Shown here: positions 26,982 through 35,359 of the stretch, one piece after another
How positions within the stretch are numbered: the stretch's first letter is position 1
Layout of the letters: each line of letters starts with the position of its first letter
Assembly: GCA_047602365.1 (NCBI GenBank)
Contig: JASGHM010000002.1
Coordinates: 372,001-436,000, forward strand
Source: Piscinibacter sp047602365
GTDB taxonomy: Bacteria; Pseudomonadota; Gammaproteobacteria; Burkholderiales; Burkholderiaceae_C
Direction of reading: 5' to 3'
DNA length: 64,000 nucleotides
Position numbers and translations under genes: made by a program
The notes under the pieces: model-generated
What the model saw: the letters and a program-made list of their open reading frames with translations, nothing else
Told to the model about the DNA's origin: nothing
Databases searched by the model: none

Positions 26982-27760
26982 ACGCCACCGCACTGATCGC
27001 CGACGACGAGCCGCTGCTGCGCGAGCGGCTGCGCACGCTGCTGGCGCGCGCCTGGCCGCAGCTGCAGGTGCTCGCCGAGGCGCGCAACGGCCGCGAGGCG
27101 ATCGAGCTGTTCGACCAGCATGCGCCGCAGATCGTCTTCCTCGACGTGCACATGCCCGGCCTGAGCGGCATCGAGGCGGCCAAGGCGATCGCGCGGCGCG
27201 CGCAGCTGGTGTTCGTGACGGCCTTCGAGCAGTACGCCGTGCAGGCCTTCGAGCAGGGCGCCGTCGACTACCTGGTCAAACCCTTCGACGAGGAGCGCCT
27301 GGCCGACACCGTGCGGCGCCTGCGTGAGCGCCTGGTGGCGCCGGTGCCGGCCGCACCGGCGGGGCTGGAGGCGGTGCTGGACGGCCTGTCGGCCGAGCTG
27401 CAGCGGCGGCTGGGCGCTTCGGGTGGCGCGCCGGCCTACCTGCAGTGGATCAAGGCGTCGGTGGGGCAGAGCGTGCGGCTGATTCCGGTCGAGCAGATCG
27501 CCTACATGAAGGCCGACGAGAAGTACACGCTGGTGGTGTGGGAGGGCGGCGAGGCGCTGATCCGCAAGACGATCCGCGAGCTCGCCGACGAGCTGGACCC
27601 GTCACGCTTCGTGCAGACGCACCGCTCGGTGATCGTCAACCTGCACCAGGTGGTGCAGGTGACCCGCGGCCCCAACGAGACCGCGGAGGTGCAGCTCAAG
27701 GGCCGCCGCGAGCTGCTGCCGGTCAGCCGCAGCTACCTGCACCTGTTCCGCCAGATGTAG
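26978..27760 (+). CDS. LytTR family response regulator
   Basis: 260 residues. The receiver domain (1-120) has ADDEP, the phospho-Asp in VFLDVHMPGLSGIEA (near 55), VTAFEQYAVQAFE and KPFDEERL. The LytTR DNA-binding domain spans about 155-260 with IPVEQIAYMKADEKYT, RFVQTHRSVIVNL and LPVSRSYL. It binds DNA as a dimer at promoters controlled by the upstream kinase. No target can be named from the window; the convergent small gene 15 bp downstream is on the other strand. Confidence 0.9.
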   Translation: MNATALIADDEPLLRERLRTLLARAWPQLQVLAEARNGREAIELFDQHAPQIVFLDVHMPGLSGIEAAKAIARRAQLVFVTAFEQYAVQAFEQGAVDYLVKPFDEERLADTVRRLRERLVAPVPAAPAGLEAVLDGLSAELQRRLGASGGAPAYLQWIKASVGQSVRLIPVEQIAYMKADEKYTLVVWEGGEALIRKTIRELADELDPSRFVQTHRSVIVNLHQVVQVTRGPNETAEVQLKGRRELLPVSRSYLHLFRQM

Positions 27761-27774
27761 CGCCACGGCGCGCT

Positions 27775-27990
27775 TCACTGCAGGTTGCGGGCGCTCGGCT
27801 CGGCCGAGACGTCGTTGCGTGCCAGCGGCGAGCCGGACGCGTCGCGCGTGCCGATCACCGTGACCGCCGGCAGCATCACCACGGGCGTGGCGGCCGCGGG
27901 AGCCTCGTCGACCAGCGCGCTGCCGATGGCCACGGTGCCGCCGGCGAGCAGGCAGAAGGTCAGCAGGGCGGAGAAGATGCGGTCGATCAT
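27775..27990 (-). CDS. Small exported protein with one LP-x-V-x-V-x-G-x-R motif
   Basis: 71 residues. A hydrophobic signal or anchor segment (MIDRIFSALLTFCLLAGGTV) runs over the first 24 residues, then VVMLPAVTVIGTRDASG. This motif repeats the pattern seen twice in the 88-residue exported protein at 4960-5226 (VVQLPRVTVIGKRL). AAGGAG precedes the ATG at 27990; longer frames reach 28218 but run through repeat sequence. The protein has no other feature I recognise. Confidence 0.6.
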   Translation of the reverse strand: MIDRIFSALLTFCLLAGGTVAIGSALVDEAPAAATPVVMLPAVTVIGTRDASGSPLARNDVSAEPSARNLQ

Positions 27991-28054
27991 GGTGGGCTCC
28001 TTCGGTTCGCAACGTCGTGTCGCGTTGGAGTGAACTCTAGGAGCCGGGGCGGCA

Positions 28055-28082
28055 CGCCGACAGCGGATTGCGACGAAACGCG
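28055..28082 (+). repeat. Direct repeat copy 1 (partner at 28650-28677)
   Basis: 28 bp beginning CGCCGACAGCGG and ending GCG. It matches 28650-28677 at 25 of 28 positions in the same orientation. The two copies bracket the inverted-repeat element, 567 bp apart. Confidence 0.6.
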
Positions 28083-28136
28083 CTCTGGCAAGGATGAACT
28101 GCATGGCGCGACGATGCGCCTTGGAAGCGGAGCTGC

Positions 28137-28471
28137 GCTCGCGGCCCTGAGCAGTCGTTGAGGATCGCGCTCGGAGTCTTGCGCGAGCCTGGGCCGGTGG
28201 GTGATGGCCTCCGCTCATGTCCCCCGGGCTCGCTGCGCGAGCCCTCCTCCTTTACTTCGCTCCAGCCTTCACCCACTGCCCCAGGCCGGCACCGTTGGAG
28301 GTCTGCGAAGACCGCGATGGCGCCGTAGCGGCGCGCTGGGGCTTGTGTGGAGCGAAGAAAAGGGGGAGGACCCGCGCAGCGGGTCCGGAGGACATGAGCG
28401 GAACACGAGCCCCAGTGTGCCGCGGCCGCTCCAACCGCCGCATGATCGAAGGACCGCTCAGGGCCGCGAGC
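28137..28471. repeat. 335 bp nested inverted-repeat element
   Basis: The outer arms are 28137-28166 and 28444-28471 and share a perfect 16 bp block (GCTCGCGGCCCTGAGC). The inner arms are 28211-28264 and 28348-28401, 54 bp each, beginning CCGCTCATGTCC and ending CTTCGCTCCA, and match at most positions when one is reversed. Each inner arm also holds its own small palindrome (GCTCGCTGCGCGAGC and GACCCGCTGCGCGGGTC). The 83 bp centre has further short stems. The whole could fold into one large branched hairpin. It looks like a non-autonomous or REP-like element; no transposase is present. Confidence 0.6.
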
Positions 28472-28550
28472 CGCCGGTCGCCGATGTGATGCTCGGGATC
28501 CGTGAACGAGATGGGAACGAGCAGTGCAGCCGGCACCGGCCGGGTCGCAT

Positions 28551-28593
28551 CAAAAAGAACGCCTGCGGCCCGGAGATCTGTGGGCGGCAGGCG
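28551..28593 (-). terminator. Intrinsic terminator for the TAXI-pepP operon
   Basis: On the minus strand, a GC-rich stem (CGCCTGC with GCAGGCG, extended by GCCC with GGGC after one mismatch; 28560-28593) is followed by TTCTTTTTG (28551-28559). It lies about 117 bp past the pepP stop codon and reads in the right direction for that operon. Confidence 0.65.
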
Positions 28594-28649
28594 TGGGCGA
28601 AGCCGTCGCAGGGTAGGACGGCAGTCGCAGTGTGGCGAGGGTCGCCGGT

Positions 28650-28677
28650 CGCCGACAGCGGCGTGCGACGAAGCGCG
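28650..28677 (+). repeat. Direct repeat copy 2 (partner at 28055-28082)
   Basis: A 25 of 28 match to 28055-28082, lying between the terminator and the pepP stop codon. Confidence 0.6.
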
Positions 28678-28709
28678 GAAAACGCGGTACAGGCCGCGCC
28701 GCGCGGCGA

Positions 28710-30512
28710 TCAGATCGGCTCGGTCCGGCGCATCAGCCAGTCGCGCGCAGGGCCGTCGACCAGCGGTGCCAGGCGCTCGCGCACCGTGGCGTGATAGGCG
28801 TTCAGCCAGGCGATCTCGTCGGCGCGCAGCAGCGAGCGGTCGATGCAGCGTGTGTCGATCGGGCACAGCGTCAGCGTCTCGAAGGCGAGGAACTCGCCGA
28901 ACTCCGTCTCGCCGGCTGCCACGTTCATCACCAGGTTCTCGATGCGGATGCCCCATTGTCCGGGCCGGTACAGGCCCGGCTCGATGCTGGTGATCATGCC
29001 CGGCTCCATCGCCATGTGTGCGTCCGGCACGGCCTTGGAGATGCTCTGCGGGCCCTCGTGCACGTTGAGGAAGTAGCCGACGCCATGCCCGGTGCCGTGG
29101 CCGTACTCGAGGCCCTGTTCCCACAGCGGCGCGCGGGCGATGGCGTCGAGCATCGGCGACAGCGTGCCGCGCGGGAACTTCGTGCGCGACAGCGCCATCG
29201 TGCCCTTCAGCACCAGCGTGTAGTCGCGCTGCTGCGCCGCGGTGATCGTGCCGATCGGCCAGACGCGGGTGATGTCGGTGGTGCCGCCGAGGTACTGGCC
29301 GCCGGAGTCGATCAGCAGCAGGCCCCCGGCGTCGGTCACCTCGATGACCGCGTGCGACTCCGGCGTGGCGCGGTAGTGCGGCATCGCGCCGTTGGCGTTG
29401 AAGCCGGCGATGGTCGAGAAACTGAGGCCGACGAAGCCGGGGCGCTTCGCGCGCGCGGCCGACAGCTTCTCGTCGACCGTCAGCTCGGTGATGCGCTCGT
29501 GGCCCAGCGCCTGCTCGAACCAGGCGTAGAACTCGCACATCGCGGCGCCGTCCTGTGCCATCGCGGCGCGGATGTGCTCGGCCTCGGCAGCGCTCTTGCG
29601 GCTCTTCAGCAGCGTGCTTGGGTTGATCGCCTCGATCACCGGCACGCTGACGCGCTCGCGCAGGCCCAGCGTCACGCGCTTCGGGTCGAGCAGCAGCGTG
29701 GCGCCCGTCGGCAGCGCGGCCAGCGCCGCCGCCGCGTCGGCATAGGGTGCCAGCGCCACGCCGTCGGCGGCCAGGGCCGCCTTCAGCGCCGCGTCGATCT
29801 TGCCCTCGCCGACGAACAGCGTCGCGCCGTCCAGCGACAGCAGCAGGTGAGCCAGGAAGACCGGGTTGTAGGTCACGTCCGAGCCGCGCAGGTTCAGCGA
29901 CCAGGCGATGTCGTCGACCGTGCTGACCAGGTGCTGCGTCGCGCCGTGGCGGGCCATCGCCTCGCGCAGCTGGCGCAGCTTGGCGGCGCGCGCCAGCGGT
30001 GCCTGCGGTGCACGGTGTTCGTAGACCGGCTCGGCGGGCAGCGCCGGGCGGTCCGGCCAGACCTCGGCGAGCAGGTCGAGATCGGTGCGCAGCGTCACGC
30101 CGGCGCGCTCCAGCACCGCACGCAGCTGCTGCGCCGCCCCCAGGCCGATCACGTCGCCGTCGACGGCCACCGTCTCGCCGGCCCTGGCCTCGCGCGCCAG
30201 CCAGTCGACGTGGTGGGTCGCCGTGCCGGTGGGGATCTTCACCAGCTCGATGCCGCTGCCGGCCAGCTCGGCCTCGGCCTGCACCCAGTAGCGGCTGTCG
30301 GCGAACAGCGCCGCCCTGGCGCGGGCGACGACCAGCGTGCCCATCGAGCCGGTGAAGCCCGACAGCCATTGCCGGCCCTGCCAGCGCTCGGGCAGGTACT
30401 CCGACAGGTGCGGGTCGGAAGAGGGGACGAGCAGCGCGGCCAGGCCATGTCGGGCCAGCGCCTCCTGCGTCTTCGCGATGCGGGCCCGGTAGGGCGAGGT
30501 GCGTGTGTCCAT
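28710..30512 (-). CDS. pepP: Xaa-Pro aminopeptidase, M24B family (long form)
   Basis: 600 residues. It removes the N-terminal residue before proline. Two creatinase-like N-terminal domains precede the pita-bread catalytic domain. The dimetal ligands are visible: Asp in LLIDSGGQY, Asp in GGTTDITRVW, His in GHGTGHGVGYFLNVHEGP, Glu in TSIEPGLY and Glu in GIRIENLV. The 600-residue, three-domain form resembles eukaryotic-type XPNPEP1 more than the 440-residue E. coli PepP; the symbol is used in the broad sense. The TAXI-domain gene ends 9 bp upstream, so the two form an operon. Confidence 0.9.
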   Translation of the reverse strand: MDTRTSPYRARIAKTQEALARHGLAALLVPSSDPHLSEYLPERWQGRQWLSGFTGSMGTLVVARARAALFADSRYWVQAEAELAGSGIELVKIPTGTATHHVDWLAREARAGETVAVDGDVIGLGAAQQLRAVLERAGVTLRTDLDLLAEVWPDRPALPAEPVYEHRAPQAPLARAAKLRQLREAMARHGATQHLVSTVDDIAWSLNLRGSDVTYNPVFLAHLLLSLDGATLFVGEGKIDAALKAALAADGVALAPYADAAAALAALPTGATLLLDPKRVTLGLRERVSVPVIEAINPSTLLKSRKSAAEAEHIRAAMAQDGAAMCEFYAWFEQALGHERITELTVDEKLSAARAKRPGFVGLSFSTIAGFNANGAMPHYRATPESHAVIEVTDAGGLLLIDSGGQYLGGTTDITRVWPIGTITAAQQRDYTLVLKGTMALSRTKFPRGTLSPMLDAIARAPLWEQGLEYGHGTGHGVGYFLNVHEGPQSISKAVPDAHMAMEPGMITSIEPGLYRPGQWGIRIENLVMNVAAGETEFGEFLAFETLTLCPIDTRCIDRSLLRADEIAWLNAYHATVRERLAPLVDGPARDWLMRRTEPI

Positions 30513-30521
30513 GGCCGGATT

Positions 30522-31883
30522 CTAGGAGTGGGGAGCGCTGGCCTGCAGACGCCTGCGCACCATGTGGATATGGCTGCGCAGCGAGTAGAGCTCGTCGGCG
30601 TAGGACAGCGGCACATGGATCTGGCCGGCCTTGTCCTCCATGCCGTCGAGCTCGGACAGCAGCTCGGCGGCCGGGCGCTCGCCGACCGATTCCTCCAGCC
30701 GGCGCAGCTGGCCGTACCAGCGGAAGATGCGCGAGCGCACGCGGAACTGGTACAGCGGCGGCACCACGCGCGACAGCGGGATCAGGATGGCGATGATCGA
30801 CACCATCACCACCCACATGCGGTCGATCAGGTTGGCCAGCCAGAACGGCAGGTAGCGCTGCAGCAGCGGCGGGCCGTTGCGGTAGAAGCGCTCGGCCTCG
30901 GCGGCCAGCGGCCGCTCGGTGTTCTCCACCGACGGGAAGGTGCCCTTGCGCTGGAACCAGCCGGCGCCGCCGTGGATCTGCTTGGCCGCCTGCACGAACA
31001 GCTGCACCAGCGCCGGGTGCAGCGAGTCCTTGGCGACCAGCGTCGCGGTCGGCGCGATCATGCGGATGCTGGCTGGCGGCATGTCGCGCGCCAGGTCGAC
31101 GACGCCGCGCGGCAGCGTCACCGGGCTGAGGAAGGTGAAGCGCCGCGAATAGGCCTCGGCCTGCGGGAAGTCGAACAGCTTCACGCCCGGCGTCTGCAGC
31201 AGCATCTGCACCAGCGGCGACTCCGGAGCCGAGGCGAACACCAGCGCGTCGATCTCGCCGGAGAGCAGGCTCACCACCGCCGGCGTCGACGGGTTCTGCA
31301 GCAGCGTCAGCGATTCCGGCGCGATGCGGTTCGCGTCGAGCAGGCGCTTGACCAGGTTGGGCACGCCGCTGCCCGGCGCGCCGATGTTGAGCTTCCAGTC
31401 GCCCGGCCGCGCGATGTCGGCCAGCGCCTCCAGCGCCGGCTTGCCGGTGACACGTTGTGCCGAGGCCTCGCGGTAGAACAGCCACACCGGCTCGTAGAAC
31501 AGGCTGCCCAGCGACTCCAGCCCGGCGTTGGCCGCCTCGTAGTCGGCGGTGCTGGCGTACTCCTGGTCGGCGCCGCCCTGCACGAAGGCCAGGTCGACGC
31601 CGGACTCGGGGTCGCGCAGCAGCTTCAGGTTCTCGGCCGCGCCGGCGGTGCCGCGCAGCTCGACCTCGATGCCGTGCAGCTTCAGCTGCGCCGCGTAGCG
31701 CTTGCCGAACTCGGCATAGGCGCCCTGCTCGGCGCCGGTGGCCAGCACCACCTTCTTCGGCGGGTTCGGGTCCAGCACCTTGTAGGCCAGCAGCAGCAGC
31801 AGCAGCGCGAGCAGGATGAACGGGCCGGCGGTGGCGAGCAGGTCGCGCACCGAGAGCAGGGTGTGGCGCAGGGCTTGGGGCAT
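30522..31883 (-). CDS. TAXI-family substrate-binding domain protein with membrane anchors
   Basis: 453 residues. A hydrophobic N-terminal segment (about 14-36, AGPFILLALLLLLLAY) is followed by a TAXI-type TRAP solute-binding domain (about 45-345), with VVLATGAEQGAYAEFGKRYA, LRDPESGVDLAFVQGGA and IGAPGSGVPNLVKRLL. A second hydrophobic stretch (about 355-385, MWVVMVSIIAILIPLS) leads to a charged C-terminal region. Ordinary TAXI proteins are about 330 residues and soluble in the periplasm. No TRAP membrane subunits are nearby, so this may be a sensor-like or orphan binding protein. It is divergent from the MscS gene. Confidence 0.75.
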   Translation of the reverse strand: MPQALRHTLLSVRDLLATAGPFILLALLLLLLAYKVLDPNPPKKVVLATGAEQGAYAEFGKRYAAQLKLHGIEVELRGTAGAAENLKLLRDPESGVDLAFVQGGADQEYASTADYEAANAGLESLGSLFYEPVWLFYREASAQRVTGKPALEALADIARPGDWKLNIGAPGSGVPNLVKRLLDANRIAPESLTLLQNPSTPAVVSLLSGEIDALVFASAPESPLVQMLLQTPGVKLFDFPQAEAYSRRFTFLSPVTLPRGVVDLARDMPPASIRMIAPTATLVAKDSLHPALVQLFVQAAKQIHGGAGWFQRKGTFPSVENTERPLAAEAERFYRNGPPLLQRYLPFWLANLIDRMWVVMVSIIAILIPLSRVVPPLYQFRVRSRIFRWYGQLRRLEESVGERPAAELLSELDGMEDKAGQIHVPLSYADELYSLRSHIHMVRRRLQASAPHS

Positions 31884-31997
31884 GGCGGTGGTCCGGCAGC
31901 GGAAGCGAGCCGTGACGATAGCGCGCGCCGTGTCGCCGGCCCTCACCAACCGTAACGTGAGGCCATGGTCAAATGCGGCCCCCGGAAGCGCCGCACC

Positions 31998-33281
31998 ATG
32001 ACCCGAACGCTCGACACCACCGAACTCAACGACCTGCTCGGCTCGCTGCTGCAGCCCACCGCGCTGACCGAGCTGGGCGTGCTGGTCGGCTGCCTGCTGC
32101 TGGCCTGGGGCATCGTGCGCCTGCTGCGCGGCCGCGCCGCCGCGCACGATTCGATCTGGTTCGGCGAGCGCATCGTCGACGGCGTGCTGTTCCCGGTGCT
32201 TGCGCTGGCGCTGGCCTTCGGCGCGCGGCTGCTGCTGGCCGGCACGCTGAAGATCGCCGTGTTCAAGCTGGCGATCCCGATCCTGCTGTCGCTGCTGGTC
32301 ATCCGCCTGGCGGTGCGCGTGCTGCAGGTCACCTTCCCGCACGCCGGCTGGGTGCGCCCGATCGAGCGCACGGTGTCGTGGGTCGCCTGGCTGGCCGTCG
32401 TGCTGTGGATCACCGGCGTGCTGCCGCTGCTGCTCGAGGCGATGGACGAGGTGCGCTGGAAGGTCGGCAGCACGCAGATCTCGCTGCGCAACATGGTCGA
32501 GGGCACGCTGACCGCCGGCCTGGTGCTGGTGGTCGCGCTGTGGATCTCGGCGGCGATCGAGAAGCAGCTTCTGCGCGGTACCGGCGACGACCTGTCGATG
32601 CGCAAGATCGCCGCCAACCTGGTGCGTGCGCTGCTGCTGTTCCTCGGCCTGATCTTCGCGATGTCGGCGGTCGGCATCGACCTGACCGCGCTGTCGGTGC
32701 TCGGCGGCGCGCTCGGCGTCGGCCTCGGCTTCGGCCTGCAGAAGATCGCCGCCAACTACGTCAGCGGCTTCGTGATCCTGGCCGAACGTTCGCTGCGCAT
32801 CGGCGACATGGTGCGCATCGACAACTTCGACGGCCGCGTCACCGACATCCGCACCCGCTACACGGTGATCCGCGCGCTGTCCGGCCGCGAGGCCATCGTG
32901 CCCAACGAGATGCTGATCACGCAGCGTGTCGAGAACCTGTCGCTGGCCGACATGAAGGTGTCGCTGAACACCGCGGTGCAGGTGGCCTACGGCACCGACA
33001 TCCGCGCGCTGCAGGCCCAGGTGGTCGACGCGGTGCGGCAGGTGCCGCGCGTGCTGGCCGATCCGGTGCCGGCATGCCAGCTGGCCGAGTTCGCCGCCGA
33101 CGGCATCAACCTGAACATCAGCTTCTGGATCGCCGACCCGGAGAACGGCCAGGGCAACGTGCGCTCCGACGTCAACCTGGCGGTGCTCGACCTGTTCGAC
33201 CGCCAGGGCATCGAGATCCCGTTCCCGCAGCGGGTGATGCACCACATCGGCGGCGCGGCGGTGGAGAAGGGCGGCGAGTGA
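31998..33281 (+). CDS. MscS family mechanosensitive channel
   Basis: 427 residues. Five or six hydrophobic segments precede the conserved pore helix and beta domain. The family block is clear: LSVLGGALGVGLGFGLQKIAANYVSGF (pore-lining helix with its Gly/Ala pattern), LAERSLRIGDMVRI, GRVTDIRTRYTVI, and VPNEMLITQRVENLS. It lets ions flow out of the cell when membrane tension rises. The extra N-terminal helices place it in the YbdG/YnaI-like size class. The ATG at 31998 was preferred to 31965, which would add MVKCGPRKRRT. The next gene overlaps its stop. Confidence 0.88.
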   Translation: MTRTLDTTELNDLLGSLLQPTALTELGVLVGCLLLAWGIVRLLRGRAAAHDSIWFGERIVDGVLFPVLALALAFGARLLLAGTLKIAVFKLAIPILLSLLVIRLAVRVLQVTFPHAGWVRPIERTVSWVAWLAVVLWITGVLPLLLEAMDEVRWKVGSTQISLRNMVEGTLTAGLVLVVALWISAAIEKQLLRGTGDDLSMRKIAANLVRALLLFLGLIFAMSAVGIDLTALSVLGGALGVGLGFGLQKIAANYVSGFVILAERSLRIGDMVRIDNFDGRVTDIRTRYTVIRALSGREAIVPNEMLITQRVENLSLADMKVSLNTAVQVAYGTDIRALQAQVVDAVRQVPRVLADPVPACQLAEFAADGINLNISFWIADPENGQGNVRSDVNLAVLDLFDRQGIEIPFPQRVMHHIGGAAVEKGGE

Positions 33282-34948
33282 GCCGCCTGCGCGCCGCCCG
33301 GGTTGCGACGCTGGCGCTGGGGATCGCGCTCGCCGGCTGCGCCGGGCAGGCGCCGACTCGGCCGGCAGCGCTGCCCGACGGCCCCGAGGCGGGCAGCGGC
33401 TTCGTTGCCAAGCCCGGCTGGAGCGCCCGCCGGCAGATGGTCGCCGCGGCGCACCCGCTGGCGGCGCAGGCCGGGCTGCAGATGCTGCGCGAAGGTGGCA
33501 GCGCCGTCGATGCGGCGATCGCTGCACAACTGGTGCTGGGACTGGTCGAGCCCCAGAGCTCGGGCCTCGGCGGTGGCCTGTTCCTGGTCCATCACGACGG
33601 CCAGCGGGTGCGGGCCTACGACGGCCGCGAGACCGCGCCGGCCGCGGCGGCGCCCGGCCTGTTCCTGCGCGACGGCCGGCCGATGGGTTTTGCCGAGGCG
33701 CTGGTCGGCGGGCGCTCGGTCGGCGTGCCCGGCGCGCTGCGCGCACTCGAGCTGGCGCACCGGCAGCACGGTCGTCTGCCCTGGGCGCGGCTGTTCGAGC
33801 CGGCGATCGACCTGGCCGACCAGGGCGTGCCGGTCGGGCCGCGGCTGGCGACGCTGCTGCGCGAGCCGATGGCGCAGCGGCTGCGCGAGGACCCCGAGGC
33901 GGCGCTGCTGTTCTTCGATGCGCAGGGCGAGCCGCTGCGTGCCGGCGCGCGCTATCGCAACCCGGCGCTGGCAGAACTGATGCGAGCGGTCGCGCAGCAG
34001 GGTGCCGAGGCCTTCTACCGTGGCGAGATCGCGCGCGCGATCGCCGCGCGGGTGCGCGGCCATGCCAGCAACCCGGGCCTGCTCGACGAGGCCGACCTGG
34101 CCGGCTACCGGGCGATCGAGCGCACGCCGCTGTGTTTCGCCTACCGGCGCTGGCAGGTCTGCGGCATGCCACCGCCGTCGTCGGGCACGCTGGCGGTCGG
34201 GCAGATGCTGGGCCTGCTCGAGGGCCACGATCTGGCCGCGCTGACACCCGTTGCTGCGCCCTGGGGGCTGGAGCCGGCCGCCGAGGCGGTGCACCTGGTC
34301 AGCGAGGCCGGCCGGCTCGCGTTCGCCGACCGTGACCGCTACGTCGCCGACCCGGCCTTCGTGCCGCTGCCCGGCCGCGGCGTGGCCGAGCTGCTGGGCC
34401 CCGACTACCTGCGCGAACGCGCCGCCTCGATCGGCCCGCGCAGCATGGGCCGGGCCGCTCCGGGTGTGCTGCGCGGCGTGCCGGTCGGCCTGGCCGACGA
34501 TGCCAGCCCCGAGCTGCCGTCGACCACGCAACTGGCGGTGGTCGACGCCTTCGGCAACACGCTGGCGATGACCAGCACGATCGAGAACGGCTTCGGCGCG
34601 CAGATCATGGTGCGCGGCCTGCTGCTCAACAACCAGCTGACCGACTTCTCCTTCGTGCCGGCGGTCGATGGCGTGCCGGTGGCCAATCGTGTGCAGGGCG
34701 GCAAGCGGCCGCGCTCGGCGATGGCGCCGCTGCTGGTGTTCGAACGCAGCTCGGGCCGCCTCGTGATGGCGCTCGGTTCACCCGGCGGTCCGGCGATCAT
34801 CAACTACGTCGCCAAGACGCTGATCGCCCGCGGCCACGAGCTGCAGGTGCTGCCGCTGACCAGCGGCGTGCAGGGCATCGCGCGCCGCGGCGAGGGCTGG
34901 TTCGGTGCCGCCGATCCGCGCCGCGAGGGGGTGGCCGCCGGCGACTGA
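33278..34948 (+). CDS. ggt: Gamma-glutamyltransferase, lipoprotein-type
   Basis: 556 residues from a GTG overlapping the MscS stop (GTGA). The enzyme cleaves or transfers the gamma-glutamyl group of glutathione in the periplasm after self-cleavage into two subunits. A lipoprotein-like signal (LALGIALAGC) starts the protein. The nucleophile Thr is in PSTTQLAVVDAFGN (Thr near residue 416); most relatives have Thr-Thr-His here, so the Gln is a small departure. Other family blocks are SGLGGGLFLV, SVGVPGALRALE, MPPPSSGTLAV, ENGFGAQIM, LLNNQLTDFSF, GGKRPRSAMAPLLV and GSPGGPAIINYV. All active-site elements look complete. Confidence 0.9.
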   Translation: MSRLRAARVATLALGIALAGCAGQAPTRPAALPDGPEAGSGFVAKPGWSARRQMVAAAHPLAAQAGLQMLREGGSAVDAAIAAQLVLGLVEPQSSGLGGGLFLVHHDGQRVRAYDGRETAPAAAAPGLFLRDGRPMGFAEALVGGRSVGVPGALRALELAHRQHGRLPWARLFEPAIDLADQGVPVGPRLATLLREPMAQRLREDPEAALLFFDAQGEPLRAGARYRNPALAELMRAVAQQGAEAFYRGEIARAIAARVRGHASNPGLLDEADLAGYRAIERTPLCFAYRRWQVCGMPPPSSGTLAVGQMLGLLEGHDLAALTPVAAPWGLEPAAEAVHLVSEAGRLAFADRDRYVADPAFVPLPGRGVAELLGPDYLRERAASIGPRSMGRAAPGVLRGVPVGLADDASPELPSTTQLAVVDAFGNTLAMTSTIENGFGAQIMVRGLLLNNQLTDFSFVPAVDGVPVANRVQGGKRPRSAMAPLLVFERSSGRLVMALGSPGGPAIINYVAKTLIARGHELQVLPLTSGVQGIARRGEGWFGAADPRREGVAAGD

Positions 34949-34968
34949 TCGCGCGGCGGCGCAAACGG

Positions 34969-35340
34969 TCAGGCGCGCAGGCAGCCGCCGAGGGTCACGG
35001 CGTGGCGGCCGACCATGATCGTGACGCCGTCGTCGGGCGCCGACGCGGCTTCGATGCGCAGCACCTCGCCGGCAGGCACCTGCAGGCGGAAACGGCCGTC
35101 GGCATCGCTGCTCGCACTGGCGACGAGGCGGCCGTCGCTGCCGCGTGCCTGCAGCGGCTGTGCCAGCGGCCGGTCGCGGCGGTCGACGAGGCAGCCCTCG
35201 ACACCGACCGAGGTCGGGGCCTCGGCGCCGAGTCCGAACGGGTCCTTCTCGACGCGGACCGATTCCCAGTCGCCGCCGCCGCAGGCGATCAGCGCGACGC
35301 AGGCGAGCAGGGCGCCTGCGGTGGGGGTCATGACATGCAT
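34969..35340 (-). CDS. Hypothetical lipoprotein with a carboxypeptidase-regulatory-like fold
   Basis: 123 residues. A lipoprotein signal ends at lipobox LIAC. The mature part resembles a small Ig-like or carboxypeptidase-regulatory domain: GVEGCLVDRRDRPLAQPL, SSDADGRFRLQVPAGEVLRIEA. This kind of fold is usual in surface or periplasmic accessory proteins. GGAG precedes the ATG at 35340. It follows the cytochrome gene by 19 bp and should be the last gene of the hemerythrin operon. Confidence 0.65.
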   Translation of the reverse strand: MHVMTPTAGALLACVALIACGGGDWESVRVEKDPFGLGAEAPTSVGVEGCLVDRRDRPLAQPLQARGSDGRLVASASSDADGRFRLQVPAGEVLRIEAASAPDDGVTIMVGRHAVTLGGCLRA

Positions 35341-35359
35341 GGCGTGCTCCGTGACCGGG

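Larger units (their letters stand above)
28033..28550. other. Intergenic region with nested inverted repeats, no gene seen
   Basis: Over 500 bp without a credible gene. Short frames on both strands are low-complexity and change frame across the repeats. The stretch holds the repeat structures listed separately at 28055-28677 and 28137-28471 and no protein motif. Confidence 0.6.

Noticed and set aside
23082..26993. Minus-strand frame of 1303 codons opposite the metalloprotease and LytS genes
   Set aside because: It is a high-GC mirror of real genes: Arg/Ala/His-rich, no domain or motif, and the opposite strand has complete conserved families.
27601..28218. Longer frames reaching into the small LP-x-V-x-V gene and repeat region
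   Set aside because: They pass through repeat sequence and lack a ribosome binding site; the ATG at 27990 has AAGGAG and a signal segment.
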